NCBI GenBank assembly: GCA_014529385.2
Contig: CM043971.1
Coordinates: 61,825,209 to 61,889,208, forward strand
Direction of reading: 5' to 3'
Length of the DNA: 64,000 nt
Source: Adiantum capillus-veneris
Lineage: Eukaryota > Streptophyta > Polypodiopsida > Polypodiales > Pteridaceae
The notes beneath the pieces are model-generated. The model did no database searches, was not told the origin of the DNA, and saw only the letters and a program-made list of their open reading frames with translations. Each line of letters starts with the position of its first letter. Position 1 is the stretch's first letter. Positions 1 to 10,739 of the stretch are shown piece by piece. Both the position numbers and the translations under genes were made by a program.

Positions 1-1013
1 GACTCCTTCTTTCTCTTTACCTTTTCCTCGGCCACGCTTAATGCCATTAGCTTCCATGTCAACCTCATTTGAATTTGTCACCTCTACCACATGCACATTT
101 GGATCTGGCAAAGGTGGAACTCCTTCTACCCCTTGTGGAGGTGGTCTTGGTCCATTTGGCCTTTGTAGAAGCCTTGGTTGTTGACCAGCTCCTTCTCCTG
201 CATTCATCACTGGGTAATTCAAGTTAGGTCTCCCTGGCTCTCCACGGGGCCAAGGACAATTATACATCCCATGTCCAGACTCTCCGCAATTCCAACATTG
301 CAAGACTCTCCTAGTTCGTGGCTCTCTCTCTTCTGACTTCTTTGCTTGTCCCTTTGGACCTACAGCTTGTGCAAGGTGAATTGACAGGCTGCTTAAAGAT
401 TCATTTAACTTCTCAATCACTTCAGCCGTTACCTCAGGAAGCTCCCTAGATGTTGATGCTTGTGACTTACCTTTGGGTCTAAGACCTTCTATTGGAACCT
501 CTCCCCTTAAGCACTTGAGTTTCCTATACTTCTCAGTAGCCCTAGTTTCAACTGCATCAAAAGTAGCAGGTGCACCCGCCTCAACTTTTACCTTAAGGTC
601 AGGAAAGAGTCCGGCTATGAACCTCTCCTTCTTTAAAAATTCTGCACCATCACCAGGTTAGCAACATTTCGTATCCATAGAGCCCAAAGACGTAGAAACT
701 CTTGCTTGTACAAGTAGTAGTCATCTAAGTCTTTTTGCTTATGAGAAACAATGTCTTGCCATAGTTTTTGAGTGTTTTGGGGATCAAAGAAGTATCTCTT
801 AAAACGATTCAAAACTTCTGTGTAATTCCCCTTAACTTCCTCAGGCAAAGAGTCAAACCAAGTACTAGCATCTTTCCTAAGGACCACCTCAAACATTTCT
901 ACACGTTCTTGATCGGTTACTATCCTCTTGATACGGCAAGACATCTTGAAATTTTCTAAAAATAATTCTGCATCCTCTCCAGGCTCTCCAAAGAAAAGAG
1001 GATATCCAGACAT
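1..1013 (-). pseudogene. LTR-retrotransposon Gag, frameshifted, open at left edge
   Basis: Reading leftward from ATG at 1013, the first part (1013-633) is a retrotransposon capsid-type Gag: a LFLENFK-like start, then FKRYFFDPQNTQKLW and a KQEFLRLW helix. The frame runs into a stop at 633, but a -1 step near 657 recovers a continuous reading (AEFLKKERFIAGLFPDLK onward) to position 1. It includes a zinc knuckle CWNCGESGHGMYNC (C-x2-C-x4-H-x4-C) around 285-330 and a basic tail. So the gene is one Gag with a single-base lesion, or less likely a programmed shift. Any polymerase lies beyond the window. The family call is secure; clade (Ty3/gypsy is likely) is inferred from the capsid style. Confidence 0.8.
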
Positions 1014-1080
1014 TTGGCGTTGGCTCTCCCTTATTATGAAAGATTACAACACGAGTTACAATAAGGGATACAATAGAGAT

Positions 1081-1539
1081 TTAGAACCACTCGCCTGCAA
1101 ATGAAGAAGTAAGAAAATACCGCTCTAGGTTTTCTTCTTCAGCTATCCAAGCTTCAATGAGGTCTCGATTTGTTTGATCAAAACAAAAAGGTAGACTATT
1201 GATGAGCTCTAAGAAGGGTTGAAATTCTTCAAAGCTAAGGCGATAAACAGAAATCTCTAGAACTTCATTTTCTGGATCCAAAAGAGCAACCACGTCCCAA
1301 GTGATAAATTGCACTTGCTCTACAATTCCCAACGCACAAGCGGTTTGTATAAAAACTAGATCTTCATGCTCGTCGAAGGCCGTGACAAAGTAGCAATTGA
1401 CTAGGAGCTCCTTTCCTTCGAGTTCCACACAGTCGGAGTGAGGCAACCTTCTCACAATTTCATAAAGAACATCCTCATCAAGTCCAATCAAGTTTGCAAG
1501 ATTTAAAGACTCCACTTGTGCTACAAAATTCCTGGACAA
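1081..1539 (-). CDS. Unrecognised protein, member of a tandem paralogous pair (152 aa)
   Basis: I do not recognise this family. The 152-residue product has an N-terminal stretch resembling an F-box helix (LDEDVLYEIVRRLPH), then FIQTACALGIVEQVQF, a tryptophan-centred strand, and the block RLSFEEFQPFLELINSLPF. The same blocks occur in the same order in the ORF just upstream (1586-2131), so the two are duplicates. It ends 68 bp before the Gag start on the same strand, which suggests it may belong to that retroelement, or be a host gene beside it. No membrane segment or signal peptide is visible. Expression and function are unknown; the ORF is supported by the paralogy rather than by a known homologue. 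Confidence 0.5.
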   Translation of the reverse strand: MSRNFVAQVESLNLANLIGLDEDVLYEIVRRLPHSDCVELEGKELLVNCYFVTAFDEHEDLVFIQTACALGIVEQVQFITWDVVALLDPENEVLEISVYRLSFEEFQPFLELINSLPFCFDQTNRDLIEAWIAEEENLERYFLTSSFAGEWF

Positions 1540-1585
1540 AAACTCCTTAGGATTATGGTTAAATCATTCAAAAGCATAAAGAGAT

Positions 1586-2131
1586 TTACAATGTCTCTAT
1601 GAACAAAGTGTCATAGAAAGTAGAGAAGGATGAGAATTTATACAAATTTGCAATCTTCTCTATGCTCTCTTTATTAAGACAAGCTCTGAATAGCTCCCTA
1701 TCTCCTTTGTTGAAAGCGAAAGGAAGACTATTAATAAGACGCAAATGAGGGAAAAATTCACCAAATGTGAGCCTATGAAGCATGAACTCTGGCCGCAAGT
1801 TTCCTGAAGAGTCTTCCTCAATGGTGAAATGCACTCGCCAAACGCCAAATTTCACTCTATTTACCAATCTTAGGGCACACACTAGTTGGATGAATGCGCG
1901 GTCTTCCTTAGTGCCCAACAACAAGAGGAAAATGGAATCCACGCGTAGGACCTTTCGTCTTAACTTCACCACCCTCTTGTTATGAGGGAGACGCCTTACT
2001 ACTTGCTCCTGCAACTCAATTGGTAATAGAGCTAGATCTCTAAGGATTGAACTTTCACTGCACACACATTCCCTGTTAGAACAAATGATCTTTTTTTGTT
2101 TCTTGTAACAACTTGGACAAAGAAAAAACAA
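1586..2131 (-). CDS. Unrecognised protein with Cys-rich N-terminus, paralogue of 1081-1539 (181 aa)
   Basis: This 181-residue ORF shares with its downstream neighbour the blocks VVRRLPH, FIQLVCALRLVNRVKF, HRLTFGEFFPHLRLINSLPF and a final R-x-L-x-x-A helix. It adds an N-terminal cysteine cluster, CPSC then about 11 residues, then CSNRECVC, which could bind zinc. The shared blocks in the same order show a tandem duplication with strong divergence elsewhere. The start used is the first ATG, just ahead of the Cys cluster; an upstream exon is possible. Function is unknown. Like its neighbours it is on the minus strand upstream of the Gag at 1-1013. Confidence 0.5.
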   Translation of the reverse strand: MFFLCPSCYKKQKKIICSNRECVCSESSILRDLALLPIELQEQVVRRLPHNKRVVKLRRKVLRVDSIFLLLLGTKEDRAFIQLVCALRLVNRVKFGVWRVHFTIEEDSSGNLRPEFMLHRLTFGEFFPHLRLINSLPFAFNKGDRELFRACLNKESIEKIANLYKFSSFSTFYDTLFIETL

Positions 2132-2165
2132 ACATACACACTATTTTGCCGGGCTGCACTTCATT

Positions 2166-2384
2166 TTAAAATAAAATGAACACATGTACATCAAAAGAAG
2201 TGTGGTAGTTGATGAGAGGTAGAATGACAGGGTTTGGTGATGCAAGAATTTCTCCTACTCTTTGGGCACCAAACATGAACACCATTCGTTGTTGAAAATG
2301 GATCTTTCTACTAATTGCAACGTTTATTCTAATCTGTGGAGTAAAATGAAAGGGAAAAACCTCTATTCCTGGGCCATTATCCAT
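2166..2384 (-). CDS. Small unrecognised ORF, pair a2 (72 aa)
   Basis: This 72-residue ORF would be ignorable alone, but it aligns with the next ORF upstream (2406-2618). Over 43 aligned residues I count about 20 identities, including FQ, G, NP-x-ILP-x-I-x-Y and the shared ending S-x-DV-x-x-F-x-LF. Both end at the same point with LF then stop. The conservation of frame, length and C-terminus suggests a duplicated coding unit or duplicated exon rather than chance. The hydrophobic alternation predicts beta strands. No known domain is recognised. Confidence 0.35.
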   Translation of the reverse strand: MDNGPGIEVFPFHFTPQIRINVAISRKIHFQQRMVFMFGAQRVGEILASPNPVILPLINYHTSFDVHVFILF

Positions 2385-2405
2385 AGCCTATGCATGTCCT
2401 AATGC

Positions 2406-2618
2406 TTAAAATAACACAAAAATATAGACGTCCAAGCTAATATCGTACCTAATGACAGGCAAAATAAAAGGATTTACCGAAGTGTTTATCTCGGCTAACC
2501 TAAGAGGACCTAAAATCCTACGAATTACCCGTTGAAATTGCAACTTAGTACTAACAATTATGTGTATCTTTTGCCTTGCAATGGGAATGAAAGGATCATA
2601 CAAACTCTCGTGATTCAT
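2406..2618 (-). CDS. Small unrecognised ORF, pair a1 (70 aa)
   Basis: Partner of 2166-2384, in the same reading frame and 21 bp upstream of it. It has the matching core NPFILPVIRYDISLDVYIF and the same terminal LF-stop. It is the first of four small minus-strand ORFs (two paralogous pairs) leading into the Gag. It could equally be the last part of an exon whose start lies upstream. No family recognised. Confidence 0.33.
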   Translation of the reverse strand: MNHESLYDPFIPIARQKIHIIVSTKLQFQRVIRRILGPLRLAEINTSVNPFILPVIRYDISLDVYIFVLF

Positions 2619-2956
2619 GCAAACTACTTGACTATGCTAAAAGTTGATCCTACACAAAAACATACACGAGTTGTTTTCCTCTGTGAGGGCACCAATTTGA
2701 AACGGTCCGGGGCGGGCAACAAGAAGAGCAACCTCTAGACACCCTTCAAGGCTCCTATGCTGCTCAATGGGACTGGGGCACAACACAACACAAACCAAAA
2801 CAACAAACCCACAGCCAAATCCCAACTACACAAGGGGCACCACTTAGTTTAAGAGCGAACTAGGACGCAAAAGAGGAGAATCGTTAGAGCAACCCACAAA
2901 CAAGCAAGGAATTTACACTAACCCTAACACCAATGGAACACTCTCACACACTAAAA

Positions 2957-3022
<66 letters not shown>

Positions 3023-5480
3023 TGCTCGAGCTGCTTTGAAGTGTATCGTTAATGATCAAGCAAACATAAATATATATATGTAAGAAAGAGAGAGAAGGGG
3101 GAAGGGGGTGCTTGTTGCACTAATGCCTTCTTACAAATCTGTCATGACCAATCAAAGTGAGATTAGTATTTGTTCAACATAGCCCGAGTAAATTACACCA
3201 CAACACATCACAAGAAAAAAGCCACCCCAATCAATGTCTTAAGGCCAGGGGAGTCCTCTCCACCCTGTCGCCCTCTTACAGCATGTGGGATTTATGGCTA
3301 AATTGATAACAATACCCGGAGACAAGCTATCAAGAACTTAAATAAAACACCAAGACACTTACACATCATTATTGTCCATGACTTCACGTTGGAAGGGAGA
3401 CAAGGTATCCATGCTTAGTCCAAATTCACCCTCCTTGATTCAGCAAATGTTGGGCTTACTCTAGTAGGAGAAATGATAGATTTCCCACTCTCAATTTAAT
3501 GATCACTCTCTCTTACAATGGCATAGAGTTCCCTTGCTAATCACCCCTAATACAACACATACATATGCCTAATGCCAATGAGATTCCACTCAAGAGCTCC
3601 TTCTCAAGAGGTTGAGCTTGGCTTCTCAAGCTATAGCATAGTGCTCTTTCTTCTCCCCCTTTTGTGCTAGCTACACCCTCCTTTTATAGCAATTTTGAAG
3701 GCTAGGGTTACTCCTCTAACCATGGTTGGGTTAGATTTTCAGCAATTTATCTAATTTCTTTTGCTTGGAATTATCAAGAAGTTGGCGGGGAAAGAGAGAG
3801 GAGAGAAATGGAGGTGATAGGACTTTTCATAGTGGGTTAGTGTTAGTAGAGTTAGTATTAATTTACAAATGGAATTGGATATTTACAATGGGAGTATCCA
3901 TGTAGGATACAAATAAGGAAGAAAAACTCTTAAGAGGTAAGAAAAGGTGGATTTCTTACAAGGTTGATGCTCCAAGTGTCTTGAGTAGGGCCAATTTTGA
4001 CGCTTGTTGACGGTCCACTAGCTTTGACGGTACATTTTTTCTCCACTCTTGACCTTCCTTGAGAGACAAGGTAATTGAAGCTGAGTAATCAACCACCATG
4101 ATGCTGTCTTTTAAGAGAAGAGGCTGAATTTTGTGGTTTTTTTGATAGATATGGGTAATTTGGAGGAGGAAAAATGAGACTAGGTGGTCAATTTTGGAAT
4201 GGAATTGTGTGTGGGAGGTATGAGTTCACCATGGTTTCTCTTATTCTTCAAGGTTGAGGAGAAGGTGAGTAGGGTGCAGAGAGGAGTGGTGAGAGAGGTG
4301 GGGATGATGAGTGGAGAAGTGTGTGTGAAAGAGGAAAATGATAAAGTGGAAGAGAGAGTGTGGCTGCATAGCATGGGAAAACTGGGGTCCACTAATAAAA
4401 TCATAGCTCACAGCTCGTAGCTCAAAAAAATATGAAAAAATTTGAGGCAAAAGTTCAGCCCACGAGCTACAACTTTTGTTTGTATCACCTTTTCAAATTC
4501 GGAGAGCAAGTGAACTTTAAAAATTCAGCAAAACCGACCATTTTTTTCCACTGCACAAGGTCCTTGTGGGATCCTTCTTTGGATGATTCTTTTGAATACC
4601 TCCAAGAGTGAGCCCTCCATAGTGCATGTATGCATGCCACCTACCCTTGACCTTATTTGGTAGGTCTATAATTGAAGATATTGTTGAGATCATGATATAA
4701 GTGAATAGTACAACTAAGAAAATCAAATATTGAGGGGTCTAAAAAATATGTATATGTCAAATATAAATAATATAAGTGGAAAAAATATAAAGGGGTCAAA
4801 AGAAATCTCTCTCATTATGAGGCTACCATAAAAAGATAAATATTTTTGGTGTTCTAATTTTTTACAAAAAAAACAAAATAGATGTAGGAAGGGAAAAATC
4901 ACAATAGTGAAAAAATATACACATAAATAAAACTAGTTTTTTTGGATTTTTGTTGGGGTGGAGTTACACCAAATATAAGAGAAGCTTACATGAAAATATT
5001 TCTATATGGAATAAAGAGTATGAAAAATGGTAAGAAAAATTATGGTAATGGTGAGGCAATGTACAGAGCATAAATAACACACACCTAGGTAGAAATATTT
5101 AAATAAATACCAAAATAATTATGAAAAATCTTTTATTTAGGCCCTATATACAAAGAAATCTTTACATACGCATGGGCCATAATATACTTATATTTTTTAT
5201 TTTTTTGGCTCAACTAACCCAATGACTAGCTAATTGAGGGTTTTTTATTTCAGTAAGGAGATATGGGAAAAGTCCCCTAACTCACACGCACCTATATACA
5301 GTGAAAGGGTGAGGGTAACCACAGTGTTTGAGTGATTTGATAGGGTGAGATAACTCACTATGGCAATTACAGAGAGCCGAAAAAACGGCTATCAATATAT
5401 ATCCGTGGCAATAGGCATCTCTGACTGACAAGGCGTGTCAGCCACATGCATCTCCTGACTATCCACAAAAGACGCATCAA
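2619..5480. other. No gene recognised
   Basis: Mostly AT-rich DNA with a (GA)n tract at 2960-3019. ORFs near 4180-4450 on both strands are compositional (GA/CT-rich) and have no recognisable domain. Part of the left end could be the long terminal repeat of the minus-strand element at 1-2618, but I found no second copy to prove it. Confidence 0.6.
2960..3019. repeat. (AG)n microsatellite
   Basis: About 30 uninterrupted AG units. Confidence 0.98.
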
Positions 5481-5481
5481 C

Positions 5482-6967
5482 CTATCGTGCAACCTCAGAG
5501 CAAACCAGCTGCTCTAGGTGTCTGCTGGAAGACATATCCTGCACAACTATATCCCCATGCTCACTGTCGAGCATAGAAAGGAATGACTGCATAATCGCTG
5601 ACATCTCAGTCTCCTCTGCAATCATCCACTGCAAACATGACCACTCAATCTGCTGTGACTCACTAGAGCTCTCATGCTCTAACTCCATATGCATAGACTC
5701 TTGCACAACGTCCTCCTGTTGTGACTCACTAGAGCAAGACCGCTCTACCTGTCTATCTTGCATAGAAGTATCTTGCACAACTGACTCCTCTCTGCTTTTC
5801 TTAGTCACTAGCAAAGCATGCATGTCTCACTCTGTCACCTCTCTGTGTGACTGCTCAAGTCATGCCCCAACTGTGTGCACAACGAGCTCACTACTCTGCA
5901 CTCCATGTAAAGCATCCTGCAACCCATGAGCAAAAGAGACTCGCCTGCTCTCTCGCTCTCTACCTGGCTGCGTGATCACAGAGACAACACCGTCTCTCCC
6001 GTGATCCACATGCAATGGGTAACCTATACAACTCTTGGCACCTCTCGCAATCACTAGCGAACCCAAATGCAACGCCAAAGATCGCTCAAGCAGCGATACC
6101 CGACATCCACTATCCCGTAACTGTCTGACTGAGATCAACTGAGATCAAATCCCGTCTCAGATCTGGCACATAACGCACATGACGCAGGGTAAATCTCATA
6201 CCACTGGGCAAGGACAAACATACGTCTCCTGTACCCTCAATGTCATACATAGCACCATCAGCCATGTGCACACAACCAAGTCTCCCACTAGAAAACGTGC
6301 TAAACCACTCACGATGCGACGTGACATGAAAAGTAGCATCTGAATCTAGTAACCAATATGAAGACAATGTGCAATCCGATATGCAATCCGTAGACATAAG
6401 ATCGTCTGAAGACAAGCTAGATGTAAATGTGACATCGCCGTCACAAGCATACTCAGTAACCACCATACTGATCTCACTAGCATTTGTCATGCCCAAATCT
6501 GCATCACGCATCTGTCGCCTCCATTGTCTCAAACGCCTGAAACATCGACGCCTAATGTGCCCTCTATGTCCACAATGCCAACATGTCAAGTCTCTATGCC
6601 GTCGAGACTTGGGTGTGGGATCAATCTCTCCCATGGACATAGAAGTGGGACTAGACTTCCCTGTAGACATGGATGTCGCGTACATAGCATGTAAACTCTG
6701 CCATAAAGCATGAGTTGTAGTCTCCCTCGAGACCTGCCAGTAAACAGACTCAACCAGATGCAAACAAATCGTAGACATTGCTAACTCATCAAGATCCTGC
6801 CAATCATCATCACGCATAGACTTGGGCTTCGCCGATAAACCACACAAGGGTTTATCCTGCCCGAAATCCGCCAATGCAACAAGCATATGCTCCTTCCAAG
6901 CAACAAAATCTGCACCATCAAACTGTGTCAGACCATAACGCTGGAAGTCAAATGAAAAATCAGCCAT
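5482..6967 (-). pseudogene. Ty1/copia Gag-protease remnant
   Basis: The likely start is the internal ATG at 6967 (MADFSFDFQRYGL). The product has a copia Gag N-terminus (FDGADFVAWKEHM), a zinc knuckle CWHCGHRGHIRRRC around 6540-6600, then an aspartic protease with WLLDSDATFHVTSH, where the usual DSG is DSD. The flap follows (VRYVPDLRRDLISV). The frame breaks near 6130 and resumes as ISVRQLRDSGCRVSL with the pre-integrase motif RGAKSCIGYPLHV. After this, no integrase, reverse transcriptase or RNase H is found. Only a low-complexity acidic tail ORF (5823-5482) follows. The element is therefore internally deleted and the protease probably inactive. A primer-binding site and LTR lie upstream at 8397-8596, in the correct order for this strand. 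Confidence 0.85.
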
Positions 6968-8396
6968 AATGCTCACAAAAGAGCAACCAAAAATGAGTAG
7001 CAAATGTCAACCAAATCAGCCCTAAACTGGCTCGAATCGCATCAACAAAAGTCTGCAAATATGGCTCAAAACCTGATGCAAAGTTGCACCAATAACCGTG
7101 CAAAACCTTGCACAAAATCACAAGTCAATATGACTCAATCGCGCATAAATATCTGACAAAATTTTGGCAGAGTCTCCTTTGTAACTGGAGCAAAATCTCA
7201 ACAGTAAACCTCAAAGAGACAATAATATATGCCACAATGGCCAATCCGGGAATAAACTCGACCGGAATCACCTCACAAAGTCATACATTTGAGCATACCC
7301 GCTCTTGCCGGAGTACCACTCAACGGCACCTCAAATGACATACATGTGAGTGATGATTGCTGCCAAAATACCTTTCAATCGATGAGCAAATGTCTGCCAG
7401 ATAACTATAGCAACATTTCGCAAAACCTTGCAAGATCTGTCGCTATGCGCAATGCGAAATACGGCACACAAGGGCATACACAAGTGACTCCAAACTCCAA
7501 CCAAATGATGACTGAAAATCACCTGTCAAAGTGGGAGTAAACTCAACCACTAAATTGTCAAAGAGCAACCTACGGATACGTAGAAGCTATGGCGAGAACC
7601 TGGATAAAATCCAACAGAGTTTCTTCTATAAATTGAGCCAAATCTCAAATAATCTCAGCCATAAACAAATATACAAATCCATATATGGCATACATAAACC
7701 GCCAAGACCATGGCAACATAGCTCACTCTCGCATGAGTGGCTCTGGACAAATGCTTATCCAAAAACCTGTGTACACCTATGAATTTGCTAGTTGCTGCAG
7801 AAAATACTCCGTGTGTGTGAGATATACCAAAAACAGTGTTTTTGGGACCCGAAAGTGCACAAATAAACCTGGTGCTGTACCTGCTGTAATTCAAAGAATA
7901 ATTTCAGCAAATAGACATCACCATCGCGTCCGGAGCGTGCCAAAACCCTGAACTAGACTCCTGGATCATGTAGATCTGACTTTGTATGACGGAGCTACGC
8001 AAAAAACTGTGTTTTAGAGCCCGAAAATGGCAAAAACGAGTTGCACACAGTCTTGAACCTGCTCCTGCTCCACTCTGCATGATGCAATGTCCTCTCAATG
8101 CAAGCTCCAACGTAAGAGCTCTACCACAACAGCATCCAAGCACTCGAATGTCAACCTCTCCTCTGCCGAGCACTTCTCTAACGAGCTCCACTAAGCTCAA
8201 AAGCTCCTCTCACCAAGGAAGCCGCAACCGCCTCCTCGACCAAGCTTGACCACACCAAGCTCCTAAGCTCCAAAGACAATGCTCCTCAAGCTAAAATCGT
8301 TCTTCGTGAAACTCCGCGATCGAACTCCACCGTCGAGAGCGAGCGAGCTATCGCCTCGAAGCTCTCAAAGCCGTCGTGCTCTCCGCGGTCACCATA
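6968..8396 (-). other. Untranslated leader of the copia-type element
   Basis: About 1.4 kb between the primer-binding site and the Gag start of the minus-strand copia element. Small ORFs on both strands show no domain. The length is unusual but the boundaries on both sides fit. Confidence 0.5.
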
Positions 8397-8408
8397 GCTC
8401 TGATACCA
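8397..8408 (-). promoter_or_regulatory. Primer-binding site, initiator tRNA-Met
   Basis: On the minus strand this reads TGGTATCAGAGC, the standard plant copia primer-binding site, two bases after the LTR end. Confidence 0.9.
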
Positions 8409-8410
8409 AT

Positions 8411-8596
8411 TGAAGGGGATCGGGGAGCACCACAGACGGAGAGTGAGAGAGAGAGAAGGAGACACACACGATGTGGGTGGGGAGACTTGAAGAGTGAGCA
8501 GCCCCCTATACACTTATGCTATGTATAAGGTATACAAGTCAGTGGGCGCCCAGACTCTGGGCGGCCGGGCAAGGCACAGACGCCTATACCCCAACA
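8411..8596 (-). repeat. 5' LTR of copia-type element (186 bp)
   Basis: On the minus strand it begins TGTTGGGGTATAGG and ends CCCCTTCA, i.e. TG...CA, abutting the primer-binding site. It contains a short GA-rich tract. I found no matching 3' LTR near 5.3-5.5 kb, so the element is truncated at its other end. Confidence 0.75.
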
Positions 8597-8597
8597 T

Positions 8598-10591
8598 AAT
8601 CATCAATTAATTGATTAATGCTTTGAGTACAACTTAATCCTTAGCCAAGGCGGGCTATTAACAGCACTGTCACTTGGATCACCTGCTAACTAGGAGTTTA
8701 AGCTCTCATTTTACAGGATTCATCGAGCTGTTAACGACACCTAGACTTAACAGGATGATTAATCAATCTCTAGCTGATGAACGGTGATGGAAACCTCCTC
8801 ATGTCGCTTTAACTGCCTCAACTGCCCTTGGATTCTGCAAACTATAATTCTGCTCTCTGCCTCAATTCTCATGTTTCACTTGTTATCAATTATTATGCAG
8901 CTCCCTGCTCTTTATGCTATGCACTAGCCTAATTACCGTTCTCAAGTTTTAACTTCCTCCTGCTCTTCAATTGATATCCGAAGCTTTATCCCTTGCTTGG
9001 CCGCTACACTTGTTTGGATTGGCTTGTGTTTTCCTCTTCCCAGCTCATGCCACCTTCTTTCCCTGCCGAGCTCTGACTCGTTACCTTGCCAAGCTCCAAC
9101 TCCCTTTCTGCCTTTGCCAAGCCGCTTCAATCTTTCTTTCTTGCTTACCTGCTTCTGCTCAATACCTTTCACTCATTCGCTTTTCTCTTCTTACTTGAAT
9201 GTCGAGAGCAAGAGATCCCGAACCCTTCTTCTTCTTCTCAAGCTATTCCCTGCCTTCTCCTTCCCTTGTTACCTTTGCTGCTTATCCTTCCACACCTTGG
9301 TTGAGGTTGAGGTTGAGGACGAGAGAGAGAAAGAGAGAGTGAATTTCTTTGGTTCTCAAGCCGAGGTCAAGAGAGCCGTTATTTGCCTTGCTTCCCCTTC
9401 CTCTCCTTGTTATATGCTCCTCCTCTCCCTTGTTTCCTTGCTTTTGGAGGATGAGAGAGAGAGTGGCTTTAGCCTTTGTTCCTTGATTTGGTAGCCGAGG
9501 TTGAGAGAGAGAAAGAGCACTTCCCTTCTCATCCTCCTCCTCAATGCCGAGAGCGAGAGAGATGGCAAGCACCTCCTTGAGGTTGAGAGCCCAAGAGATG
9601 GCAAACAACCTCCTCTCCTTTCCTCGTTCCACCAACAACAACAACTCTCGTCGCATGCCCTTAAAAACCCCATCTCACTTACACAAAGCTTGCAACAACG
9701 GCGCCGTCGGTGATGTGGCACGGAAGCAAACCCTATGATGTGGCAGCGGGTACGATGGCCAGCACGGAATTTGACTGTATCGGGGCCAAAACTGTGCGCC
9801 TTGGCGAGCTCTCCACTTCTCGTCTCTTGCTCACTGTCTCCCGAGCATCACTGTAGCCTACGCGAGCAAAATCCTTTCCCCCCTCCCTGTTGTTCGCTAC
9901 CTGCAGCCTTGCCATGCTTGTTTTTATTTTTCCTTGTTGTTCCACACTAAATCCCTGCTTTAATTTAATGGGTGGCCTTTTAACTTGGGTGGGCGGCCAT
10001 GCCCCTTTGTGAATATGGTCGGGCTCTCCATAGTGGGCGGCCGGCTTACCTTCTTGGGTGGCCACTAGGTTAGATAAGGATAATTGTGGCAATCCCACCA
10101 TTGTCAATAACCCATTCAAAGGCATCATCTATCATCCCACCATCACATGCCGCAAGCACCAGAAGAGCCACTGTAGCTTAGGGCCCTTTTTACCTTTATA
10201 AAGCCACCTCATTTGGTACACATGTCGACCAAAGCATTGCCAAGCACCACATTCTCCTCCAACAGGCCTTGACTAACAATATCATCGTGAATTTTGATGC
10301 TCATATCAGCTTCTTAGTGCAATATGCCTTCAAGATGCAAGCATGGGTGATTGTATTTTGAGAGAGACCCTCGACTTTGTGTCTGCTTAAGCCATAGCCG
10401 TGTTGGGCATTTCCTGCTATCAACAATCTCCAATAAATAATATTCTTGTCAGGCACAACAACCGAAACTTGGTTTAGGTAAAAAATTCCCAGATGGAACT
10501 TCGATCGAACAGACCGGACTAGTACGGAACTGGCCCCTGGTGAATCTTTAATGGCTAATATCTTGGCAACCGTAAATCTTGAATCTCTTTA
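8598..10591. repeat. 2-kb direct repeat, copy 1
   Basis: Closely similar along its whole length to 12497-14512, including GC-rich and CT-rich stretches; no domain recognised. Its left end is cut exactly by the copia LTR, so copy 1 may once have been longer. Both copies carry an uninterrupted 131-codon minus-strand ORF (9733-10128 here). The two repeats flank the ORF at 10740-12467 and could be LTRs of a large nonautonomous element, but I see no TG...CA ends or primer site. Confidence 0.9.
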
Positions 10592-10739
10592 TATATATCC
10601 TTAGAATCTTCTAGATCAAACACCATTGAGATCACATAGTATTGATGGGCTCCGCAATATACTAGAGCTTCACATGAAGCATAGTGCAATACTCACATTC
10701 CATAAACTTTTGGCAACTTAAGCTCGTTACCAGAAAGCA

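Noticed and set aside
4180-4450. Overlapping ORFs on opposite strands near 4.2-4.4 kb
   Set aside because: Compositional (GA/CT-rich), no domain or paralogue.
8942-9721. Many overlapping ORFs on both strands
   Set aside because: GA/CT-rich low complexity gives open frames on both strands; none shows a domain.
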